Source: BMS3Bbin11 sp034659075
Lineage (GTDB): Bacteria; Pseudomonadota; Gammaproteobacteria; BMS3Bbin11
Length of the DNA stretch: 15,464 nucleotides
Direction: 5' to 3'
NCBI GenBank assembly: GCA_034659075.1
Contig: JAYEGM010000081.1
Coordinates: 1-15,464 of the forward strand
Each line of letters opens with the position of its first letter. Position 1 is the stretch's first letter. Shown here one piece after another: positions 5,891 to 12,231 of this stretch. The notes beneath the pieces are model-generated. The model saw nothing but the letters and a program-made list of their open reading frames with translations, ran no database searches and had not been told where the DNA came from. Position numbers and translations under genes: made by a program.

Positions 5891-5918
5891 GAAACTAACC
5901 TTCGTGGCACATCAAAAA

Positions 5919-6281
5919 CTACTCGCCGATTAATATTTTCTTTGAATCGCTATTTAGTTGTCCTGTAACAGGCAAGTCATGGTCTTGTTGATACAACTTA
6001 ATAGCTTCACGGGTTTTCGAACCCATTATCCCATCAGCGGGACCGGCATCGTATCCAAGATTGTTCAGCATGCTTTGGATTGACTTCACCTCATCATTTC
6101 CATGTATCTTTTCAATAACAACAGGTTGTTTCTTTTCAGTAACAGCAGGTTGTCCAGATTTATGTTTAAGCCGCCCTTCAGTTTCTAATTTTTCATTTTC
6201 GACAAGACATCCGCTCAAGAACAGTGTAGCTGATACGATAAAAAGAAATATTATCCCTGATTTATTAAATACGTATTTCAT
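5919..6281 (-). CDS. Peptidoglycan-binding lipoprotein (PG_binding_1 domain)
   Basis: I place the start at the ATG at 6281-6279, giving 120 residues that begin with a classic lipoprotein signal: a short basic n-region, a hydrophobic segment and LSGC, with Cys25 as the lipidated residue and Leu at +2 (outer membrane). After a polar linker, residues about 62-117 form a PG_binding_1 domain (PF01471 type): EVKSIQSMLNNLGYDAGPAD, then GIMGSKTREAIKLYQQDHDL and PVTGQLNSDSKK. These domains bind the glycan-peptide layer, so the protein probably tethers the outer membrane to peptidoglycan. No hydrolase domain is attached. The frame stays open for 76 codons upstream, but that part includes a dispersed repeat and would bury the signal peptide, so I reject it. 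No strong ribosome binding site precedes the chosen ATG. Confidence 0.75.
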   Translation of the reverse strand: MKYVFNKSGIIFLFIVSATLFLSGCLVENEKLETEGRLKHKSGQPAVTEKKQPVVIEKIHGNDEVKSIQSMLNNLGYDAGPADGIMGSKTREAIKLYQQDHDLPVTGQLNSDSKKILIGE

Positions 6282-6464
6282 ACACTTAAACAATGAATAT
6301 CCGTTTATTAAGATTGAAGACCGCCAGGATTGCAGTGCGGAAGTATACCCATAATCACTATAAGAACATACTGTGTATATTACCCAATTTGACCGCTTCG
6401 GGGTTGCGGGTTCAATTGATCGAAAATAATTTTGGATGAAGCATACAGGACAGGATTTGGTGTT

Positions 6465-6498
6465 GGCTTTCTTTGAGTCCTCTGCGGCTTTGCGATTC
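6465..6498 (-). repeat. Fragment of a dispersed intergenic repeat (CGCAAAG type)
   Basis: On the minus strand this reads as CGCAAAGCCGCAGAGGACTC followed by AAAGAAAGCC. I recognise it as one of the common short-period intergenic repeats (CGCAAAG/CGCAGAGG units) found in many environmental bacteria. It explains why the frame before the lipoprotein stays open and looks artificial. Only one arm is recognisable here. Confidence 0.5.
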
Positions 6499-6552
6499 AA
6501 TAGCTTCACAATGCCTTGCAGGTAATTAAATTCTCAAGGGTGCCCTCAAAGA

Positions 6553-7155
6553 TTAAAACGGCAATTTAAAACCGAGTAAAAACTTACTCGAGTTCAGTGG
6601 ATCGTTGGGTTCTTTGAAACCACCATTGGAAAGATGATGATATCGCCACTCAAGGCTCATGCCCACCTCACCAAGCTTGAAATCCAGCCCAGCACCTAGC
6701 TGATATGATCCTTTTAAGCGCGAACTGGTGCCCGGTATTTCTGCTTTAGTGTATACGGGGCCGCCACCGATCAGGATGAATGGCTGTAGCTGCTGATTGG
6801 CTATAAACGTCCAGTTCACGTTCATGGTAAATCCAATCATGGCCGGCTCATCAGGTTCCCTGAGAAGTGTTAGTGGTATTTCTACCAGCACCGACTTGCG
6901 ATTCAGGTACCAGGATTCTCCCCTGGTCCTGGCCTGTGGCCGCTTTTGACGCAGGATAATATCGGTTGTTTTTACTTTTTCCCGCGTCCCACCCCAGCCC
7001 GGCTGAGAACTGCCTGCACCAACTAACAGGTGCCAGCTATTGCCGGGGAACTTTTCCGGGTCACCAGGATTGCCAGCGGCAAAACCCGGTGATGAAACAA
7101 TGAATGCAATAAAAAATAATTGCAGTCTCAGGTGAATGATTTGCCGACAACGCAT
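6553..7155 (-). CDS. PagL-family lipid A 3-O-deacylase / acyloxyacyl hydrolase-like outer-membrane protein
   Basis: The start is the ATG at 7155-7153 (a TTG two codons earlier is possible), giving 200 residues. A signal peptide (about 1-26, ending GFAAG) leads to a small beta-barrel with alternating hydrophobic strands and a terminal aromatic (FKLPF). Near the C terminus RYHHLSNGGF (171-180) contains the His-x-Ser-Asn motif of PagL, where His and Ser form the active site that removes the 3-O acyl chain of lipid A in the outer membrane. PagL also uses a Glu about 12 residues after the Ser; here that position appears to be Asn (PNDPLNSS), though a Glu sits six residues after the Ser. It may therefore be an altered or inactive member, or the triad may be arranged as in other acyloxyacyl hydrolase-like proteins. 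It lies 39 bases after the preceding secreted-protein gene and may share its transcript. My alignment is from memory. Confidence 0.72.
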   Translation of the reverse strand: MRCRQIIHLRLQLFFIAFIVSSPGFAAGNPGDPEKFPGNSWHLLVGAGSSQPGWGGTREKVKTTDIILRQKRPQARTRGESWYLNRKSVLVEIPLTLLREPDEPAMIGFTMNVNWTFIANQQLQPFILIGGGPVYTKAEIPGTSSRLKGSYQLGAGLDFKLGEVGMSLEWRYHHLSNGGFKEPNDPLNSSKFLLGFKLPF

Positions 7156-7194
7156 CTGCAAACAACGAGTCTCTGAATGGCAACTACTGTTTGT

Positions 7195-7617
7195 TTAGTT
7201 GCACTTTCCTTTCAGGACTATGGTAATGGCATTCTTAAGATTTTCCATCCATGAGTTGGCATTCGGGTGAATTTTTTCTACGCCTTCATCATCAACCTTA
7301 TGCTTCAGGTTATCACTGCTTTTATATTTGATATCGAAGCTGTTCTTAGTGTAATTGATATCAACCGCCAGGGTATGTTTACCGCGGACAACTATCTTGC
7401 CCTGGGTATACCCAGTTTGCTCATTAGAAGGGACCCAGTTCTTAATAATCAAACCCATATCAATACCTTTCTTTACCTCAGACAGGCTGAGATCGCACCC
7501 CCAGGATGTGGGACCTGGATTAACCAGAGGTACCGCCCATCTTGCATGGGCTGTATTGACTGCTGCAAGACTGCCAAGAACAACCAGCAACAATCCTAAA
7601 CCTGTATTTTTAATCAT
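7195..7617 (-). CDS. Secreted conserved hypothetical protein
   Basis: The product is about 140 residues with a signal peptide (MIKNTGLGLLLVVLGSLAAV, cleaved near AHA-RW). I prefer the ATG at 7617-7615 because GAGG lies eight bases before it; an ATG two codons earlier (7623) touches that GAGG. The mature part alternates strands, with GKIVVRGKHTLAVDINYTK, DIKYKSSDNLKHK and a C-terminal IHPNANSWMENLKNAI. I recall this layout (R.H...V.I.Y, I.Y..S.NL, IH...N.W..NL...I) from exported gammaproteobacterial proteins of unknown function. Two cysteines in the mature part (one near the N terminus, one as the penultimate residue) could form a disulfide. It lies 60 bases after the YdcF gene and 39 before the PagL-like gene. 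Confidence 0.68.
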   Translation of the reverse strand: MIKNTGLGLLLVVLGSLAAVNTAHARWAVPLVNPGPTSWGCDLSLSEVKKGIDMGLIIKNWVPSNEQTGYTQGKIVVRGKHTLAVDINYTKNSFDIKYKSSDNLKHKVDDEGVEKIHPNANSWMENLKNAITIVLKGKCN

Positions 7618-7677
7618 CTGCATTTCCTCAATCCTGTTTCTGTTAGTCAGTTTATGTACAGCCGTATTATCGATTAT

Positions 7678-8331
7678 CTAGCTTATCTTATCCAGCATTC
7701 GCTGGTTGCGCGTCGCTGTGGCGTAAAGCCGACCGGCCCAGTACCAGTGTAAAAACAGGGTTTCTGTAAGCAGCTTGCTAAACGGCAATTCAACTGTTTC
7801 CTCTGCTGCACAGGGTTGTGTTGTCAATGTCAGCCCTTTAGCCAGGGTTAGCAAACGTTCAAGATGATAGCGATTGGTCACCAGTACTACTCCATCAAAG
7901 CCAGAAAACCAGTCTCTGGAATGTTGCATGTTTTCAAGTGTATTTGTGGATATATCTTCCATTGAAATAGCCTGGTCAGGTATGCCCTGCTCAATCAGAT
8001 ATTGATATCCTGCCTCAGCTTCACTGATTCCCTGGTGAGGACGCCCGCCAATTATCCTGATGACAGCATCATCTGATTCACGATAAAGGATTGCTGCACG
8101 CTCCAGCCTTAACTGATAGTCTGCTGAAATTTTTCCATTTTCAAGCTGATGCCCGGGAACGGCAATAGCAGTGACATTTTCAGTAGTGTGCTGGCAAGTT
8201 GCTGCACGTTTTCTGACACGTAAAAAAATATATACATGGCTCAGGCCGAATGTCGCCAAACCGCTCAGTAGTGAAAGCAAAAAGGTAAATCTGGCATCGC
8301 CATCAAAGCCTCTACTTCTCAGTTCTTTCAT
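7678..8331 (-). CDS. YdcF/SanA-type DUF218 membrane-anchored protein
   Basis: The 217-residue protein has one N-terminal membrane helix (about 14-36) followed by a DUF218 domain (PF02698 type). Recognisable elements are IAVPGHQLENG (about 55-65), YQLRLERAAILYRES, IRIIGGRPHQG then SEAEAGYQYL, SMEDISTNTLENMQ and VVLVTNRYHLERL, matching in order the family pattern of GG, sEA, E..S.nT.eN and VT...H..R. E. coli relatives (YdcF, SanA, ElyC) affect envelope integrity; YdcF binds S-adenosylmethionine, and the general reaction is unsettled. The ATG overlaps the stop of the glycosyltransferase gene by ATGA, so the two are translationally coupled and probably act on the same envelope glycan or lipid-linked sugar. 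That last point is inference. The usual family motif starts with a GxG-like turn; here it is VPGHQ. Confidence 0.85.
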   Translation of the reverse strand: MKELRSRGFDGDARFTFLLSLLSGLATFGLSHVYIFLRVRKRAATCQHTTENVTAIAVPGHQLENGKISADYQLRLERAAILYRESDDAVIRIIGGRPHQGISEAEAGYQYLIEQGIPDQAISMEDISTNTLENMQHSRDWFSGFDGVVLVTNRYHLERLLTLAKGLTLTTQPCAAEETVELPFSKLLTETLFLHWYWAGRLYATATRNQRMLDKIS

Positions 8332-9074
8332 TGCTCTTTCGTAATAATGACTCTATAGAAGCCGGGCAGGTTCATGCCCTTACGAAACAGGCGGCCAGCC
8401 ACCATCTTCGTAATACGCATAATGTCTTTTACTGACTGAAAATGACTTGGCCGCATAGCTTTACTATAGATGGCCGGTATCTGCACCGCTTTAGTTCTGA
8501 TTCCCCTTGCTCCGGCTTCTATCAGTATTTCGCTTTCAAAAACAAAACTTTTGTCAGGACCCGTATCCAGATTGATACTTCTCAACAGGCTTGCAGGATA
8601 AAAGCGAAAACCTGACTGTGAATCTTCAATCGGGAAGCCTGATGCCCAGGCGATCCAGAAGTTGGCAAAGCGGTTGGCGCGATAGCGGGATACGGGTATG
8701 GCTTCGCGATCATGCAGCCTGGAGCCGATAATAATAGTGTCGGGGTTTTCGCTGGCTAACTGAATTAGCCTGGGAATATCCTCAGGCCGATGCTGGCAGT
8801 CGCCATCCAGTGTGATGACTCCATCGACACCGTTTGCCAGTGCCTCCTGCATGCCCCGCCACAGTGAAGCAGCTTTGCCCATGTTTTTTTTATTCTGCAA
8901 AAGGGTTAAAGGCAGAGATTGCAATTCAGCAACGGTTTCATCCACAGAGCCGTCATCAACAACTATGACCTGTTCACATTGTTGCAGTGCACCTTCAGCC
9001 ACAACGCGTATGGTAGCGGCTTCATTATAGGCAGGAATGACGACAGCGTATGAGATCATGATATCTGCAGTCAT
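8328..9074 (-). CDS. Family 2 glycosyltransferase (DPM/DPG synthase-like)
   Basis: The 248-residue protein is a compact GT-A glycosyltransferase. It shows AVVIPAYNEAATI (10-22), the nucleotide-binding VVDDGS (38-43), NKKNMGKAASLWRGM (61-75), the metal-binding DGDCQH (90-95), IIGSRL and the acceptor-side segment DSQSGFRFYP. This is the layout of dolichyl-/polyprenyl-phosphate mannose or glucose synthases, which move a sugar from a nucleotide sugar to a lipid phosphate on the cytoplasmic face of the membrane. It has no C-terminal membrane helices, so it may associate peripherally. It overlaps purT upstream and ydcF downstream by four bases each. The first ATG fits the coupling; a second Met at residue 6 is possible. 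The sugar and acceptor cannot be told from sequence. Confidence 0.87.
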   Translation of the reverse strand: MTADIMISYAVVIPAYNEAATIRVVAEGALQQCEQVIVVDDGSVDETVAELQSLPLTLLQNKKNMGKAASLWRGMQEALANGVDGVITLDGDCQHRPEDIPRLIQLASENPDTIIIGSRLHDREAIPVSRYRANRFANFWIAWASGFPIEDSQSGFRFYPASLLRSINLDTGPDKSFVFESEILIEAGARGIRTKAVQIPAIYSKAMRPSHFQSVKDIMRITKMVAGRLFRKGMNLPGFYRVIITKEQ

Positions 9075-10270
9075 ACCTTGACCGGTCTGACCAGGGCAGC
9101 AGTTTTCTTCGCATTTTCTCGTGCTGCATCTACATTATCGGCATAGGCAAGCGCCACTCCCATACGACGACGTGTGAAAGACTCCGGTTTGCCAAACAGT
9201 CGAATATCCGATTGCGATACTGCAAGCGCATTTTCAATATTTTCAAAGGCTATGCCCTTTTCATCCATACTGCCATAGATTACTGCGCTGGCCGCCGGAG
9301 TTCGCAAAACAGTTGAGACAGGCAGCCCGAGTATTGCCCGGGCATGCAGTTCAAATTCATTCTGCACCTGGCTTGCCATGGTCACCATACCTGTATCATG
9401 CGGGCGCGGGCTGACTTCACTGAAAAATACATCATTGCCCCGGATAAACAATTCAACACCAAAAAGGCCACGGCCACCGAGGCTATCAGTGACCGCTCGG
9501 GCCATGTCCTGAGCACGTACAAGAGCACTCTCACTCATGACCTGGGGCTGCCAGCTTTCAACATAGTCGCCGTTTTTCTGGATATGCCCTATGGGTTCGC
9601 AAAATACTGTTTCTGTTTCACCTGCTGCATTCAATGCGCGTACTGTCAGCAAAGTAATTTCATAATCGAATTCGATTTTTTCTTCGACAATTATCCGGCT
9701 GGTTTCCACCCGGCCGCCGGAAAGTGCGTAATCCCATGCCTGCTGTATATCCTGTGGGCCATTGATCAGCGACTGGCCTTTGCCGGATGAGGACATCACT
9801 GGTTTGACGATACAGGGAAAACCAGTGGTCTCTTCTATAGCATCCGTCAGTTCTGACAGAGATTCTGCGAAGGCAAATCTCGAAGTAGCGAGGCCCAGTT
9901 CTTCGGCTGCCAGGCGCCGTATCCCTTCCCGGTTCATCGTAAGCTGAGTTGCCCGGGCGGTTGGAATCACCGTACAAAGACCTGCAACTTCGATCGCAGC
10001 CAGCTCATCGGTCGCAATCGCTTCTATCTCAGGGATAATGTAATCCGGTTTTTCCTGTTCGACCAGCGCACGCAGGGCTTTAGCATCCGCCATATTGATG
10101 ACATGGGCGCGATGCGCCAACTGGTGACCCGGAGCATTGGCGTAGCGATCAACAGCAATCACCTCCACACCAAGACGCTGCAGTGAAATAATGACTTCCT
10201 TGCCTAACTCGCCGCTGCCCAGCAGCATGACCTTTGTGGCGCCGGGTGAAAGAGGTGTTCCTATATGCAT
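9071..10270 (-). CDS. purT: Formate-dependent phosphoribosylglycinamide formyltransferase (GAR transformylase 2)
   Basis: The 399-residue protein is a full-length PurT (E. coli PurT is 392). It uses ATP and formate to formylate GAR in de novo purine synthesis, sparing 10-formyl-tetrahydrofolate. Diagnostic segments are the N-terminal GSGELGKEV (18-26) with the following PDYIIPEIEAIATDEL, the ATP-grasp lysine region FPCIVKPVMSSSGKGQ (about 152-167), EEKIEFDYEIT, the formyl-phosphate site region GHIQKNGDYVESWQPQ and the metal-binding EVSPRPHDTGMVTMAS. A TGGAA five bases before the ATG serves as ribosome binding site. It heads an operon with a glycosyltransferase and a DUF218 gene, joined by ATGA overlaps, an unusual pairing for a purine enzyme. 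An inverted repeat lies immediately upstream. Confidence 0.97.
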   Translation of the reverse strand: MHIGTPLSPGATKVMLLGSGELGKEVIISLQRLGVEVIAVDRYANAPGHQLAHRAHVINMADAKALRALVEQEKPDYIIPEIEAIATDELAAIEVAGLCTVIPTARATQLTMNREGIRRLAAEELGLATSRFAFAESLSELTDAIEETTGFPCIVKPVMSSSGKGQSLINGPQDIQQAWDYALSGGRVETSRIIVEEKIEFDYEITLLTVRALNAAGETETVFCEPIGHIQKNGDYVESWQPQVMSESALVRAQDMARAVTDSLGGRGLFGVELFIRGNDVFFSEVSPRPHDTGMVTMASQVQNEFELHARAILGLPVSTVLRTPAASAVIYGSMDEKGIAFENIENALAVSQSDIRLFGKPESFTRRRMGVALAYADNVDAARENAKKTAALVRPVKV

Positions 10271-10309
10271 TGAAGTTCCAGTTTTCAGTTTTCAAGTTCA
10301 AAATCTTTT

Positions 10310-10390
10310 TACCACAGAGGACACGGAGGTCACAGAGAAAAAACATCTGTTTGATATAAAACCTCTGTGACCTCAGTGACCTCGGTGGTG
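10310..10390. repeat. Inverted repeat of the CACAGAGG intergenic class
   Basis: The left arm (10310-10337) reads ACCACAGAGGACACGGAGGT then CACAGAG. The right arm (10362-10390) is its near reverse complement (CCTCTGTGACCTCAGTGACC then TCGGTGGT). The spacer is about 24 bases of AT-rich sequence. Arms of about 28 bases with only a few mismatches could form a strong hairpin between two minus-strand genes. Short-period CACAGAGG units like these are widely dispersed intergenic repeats; the element may act as a terminator or mRNA stabiliser, but that is inference. Confidence 0.8.
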
Positions 10391-10425
10391 AAATATCTTT
10401 GGTTTTCAGGCCAGTATTTATACAT

Positions 10426-12015
10426 TCACATTTCCGAGTCTATGGGAAAAAGCCCGATGAAAAAATCTTTTATCCTGCGGCCGAAGCCGCCAGCAGGTTG
10501 ACGTTTTAATGTACCGTCATCGGAATGCCAGCTGAGACTACCTTCATCGCTCAATTGTACACGCCAGCTATTGCTCATAGAGAAATTCGGCTGCACTGCC
10601 TTGCGCACCTGTGCATTCAACTCCGGGCTTTCAATCAACAAGCCCATTTCCGTATTCAGGTAAAAAGAACGCGGGTCGAGGTTGGGTGTGCCAATGAACA
10701 CCCTGTCATTGTCCAGTATCAGAATTTTTCCATGCAGACCAAATTGTTCTGCACGATAGCCCGGTACTTCATAAAGGGCACGATCAGTACCATCAGGGCG
10801 TACTTCATGCAGCCCGGCTCCTGCCTGCAAGAGTGCTCGACGATGATGTCTATAGGCTGTATGCGCGGCAACATGGTTGTTTGAAGCAAGGGAATTTGTC
10901 AGGAACCTGAAACCGACCCCTTTTTCGCTCTGTTGGCGTATGGTTTCCAGCATTCCTTCGGTTGCCACCAGGTAGGCCGTAACAGCAATAACCTCCTCAT
11001 TGGTATTGAGCGTTTCCTGGTGGATCCTGCTTGCAAGCTGTGCAGGTGCCTGCGTTTCGAAATGTGGTTTATCCTGTATCAGATGAGCCTTGCCGGCGGT
11101 CATTGTCGGAGCAAGTGTCTGCCAGTCAGCAGGCCAGTTTTGGGGATGGGCACGGACTGATGACTGCCACTGATCAAGTTCTGCGGCCCTGTTGCGTAAA
11201 TCAGTTCGAAGAAGCTGGAAATCTGTACCCTGCCTGTCTCTATGTATATATTTGTGGTCCACTTCGGGCACCGGAAATGCCCAGCCGGAGTTCCAGAACA
11301 CATCAAAACCTTTACTTAACTCGGGTACAGCATCACCCGTGGTGACAACATCAAAATCCCTGAAATTCAGTTCTTTTCCAAAACCAAAGTATTCATCAGC
11401 GATATTTCTGCCACCGACTATTGCCGTTGTCGAATCAGCGACCATCAGCTTGTTGTGCATGCGATGGTTAGTGCGGGAAAACGCATTCAGATTCTCGATA
11501 TAGCGTTTCGTCATACTGTCCTGACGCACAACAAACGGGTTATAAATACGTACGCTAATATTTGGATGTTCGTCCATTGCCAGCAGGACCGAGTCTTCAC
11601 CAGCGAGAAAACTGTCATCGAGTAGTAACCGGACCCGCACGCCACGCTCAGCGGCCATCAACAGACGCTCGAACAGCAGGGAGCCAACAGCATCTTCCAG
11701 CCACAGGAAATACTGGCCATCTATAGACTGCGTCGCGGTATCTATCTGTGCAAGTCTTCGGTAGAGCGATTCCTGGCCGGTATTCAGGATTGAAAACCAG
11801 GAAACCCCTTGCCGATCAGCTCCCTCGTCAGGCAGGTTACTGAGCAGCGGGTCCCATGACGCATTATTAGTCGCTACCGGCATAGCAAAACTTGCCGGCT
11901 CATCATGCGGCATTAGTGGCGTTGCGCAGGCGGTCAGCAGCAGGACAAAAAAGCCTGCTGTAGCCGCCAGAACCATTTTAGTACTGTTAGTCTGTTTGTT
12001 ATTTCTAGTCAACAT
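10426..12015 (-). CDS. Phospholipase D-family lipoprotein, cardiolipin synthase ClsC-like
   Basis: The 529-residue protein begins with a lipoprotein signal ending in LLTAC (Cys30 lipidated; Ala at +2 suggests outer-membrane sorting). It has two complete HKD motifs, H187-N-K189-x4-D194 followed by GGRNI, and H429-G-K431-x4-D436 followed by TPNLDPRS. One His of each pair forms the covalent phosphatidyl intermediate. The N-terminal domain opens with LNTGQESLYRRLAQID and GQYFLWLED, close to the ClsC (YmdC) type of cardiolipin synthase, which condenses phosphatidylglycerol with a second phospholipid. A lipid-anchored periplasmic hydrolase or transphosphatidylase is the other reading. AGGT five bases before the ATG supports the start. 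It stands apart from purT behind an inverted repeat and is divergent from the MscS gene. Confidence 0.87.
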   Translation of the reverse strand: MLTRNNKQTNSTKMVLAATAGFFVLLLTACATPLMPHDEPASFAMPVATNNASWDPLLSNLPDEGADRQGVSWFSILNTGQESLYRRLAQIDTATQSIDGQYFLWLEDAVGSLLFERLLMAAERGVRVRLLLDDSFLAGEDSVLLAMDEHPNISVRIYNPFVVRQDSMTKRYIENLNAFSRTNHRMHNKLMVADSTTAIVGGRNIADEYFGFGKELNFRDFDVVTTGDAVPELSKGFDVFWNSGWAFPVPEVDHKYIHRDRQGTDFQLLRTDLRNRAAELDQWQSSVRAHPQNWPADWQTLAPTMTAGKAHLIQDKPHFETQAPAQLASRIHQETLNTNEEVIAVTAYLVATEGMLETIRQQSEKGVGFRFLTNSLASNNHVAAHTAYRHHRRALLQAGAGLHEVRPDGTDRALYEVPGYRAEQFGLHGKILILDNDRVFIGTPNLDPRSFYLNTEMGLLIESPELNAQVRKAVQPNFSMSNSWRVQLSDEGSLSWHSDDGTLKRQPAGGFGRRIKDFFIGLFPIDSEM

Positions 12016-12054
12016 GCTACCTATCGTGTGTGCAATGTACCTGCCTGAGAAAGT

Positions 12055-12060
12055 ATTCTA
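12055..12060 (-). promoter_or_regulatory. Putative -10 box for the phospholipase D-family gene
   Basis: The minus strand reads TAGAAT here (five of six consensus), placing a start about 33 bases before the ATG. The -35 region is poor. Further upstream ACCTG-TTTTT-CAGGT (12089-12103) is a perfect five-base palindrome that could be an operator or a small hairpin. Both calls are weak. Confidence 0.3.
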
Positions 12061-12231
12061 TAACCATTCCAGCCATAAATAACATAGTACCTGTTTTTCA
12101 GGTTTACAGCCTACAATTGATTGCGTTAACCTGCCCCTGTTTTACGTTTATATCAAGCAAACACGTATAGCTATTGAATGGCCGCGCATGGATAATGAGC
12201 GGAAAGACCGTATGGCACACGATGCCCTTAA

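Noticed and set aside
5749..5900. A 50-codon open stretch on the minus strand as a gene
   Set aside because: It has no ribosome binding site or clear start and shares a motif with a stop-containing copy near 3731, so it is treated as a relic.
6282..6509. N-terminal extension of the peptidoglycan-binding lipoprotein to 196 residues
   Set aside because: It would place a lipobox in the middle of the protein and includes a dispersed repeat; a GTG start with poor context is needed.
9660..9977. A 105-codon frame inside purT
   Set aside because: It lies on the same strand as an unmistakable PurT in another frame, with no matching family or ribosome binding site.
10149..10346. A 65-codon frame starting in the inverted repeat (MFFLCDLRVLCG...)
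   Set aside because: Peptides of this kind are translations of the CACAGAGG repeat and not genuine proteins.
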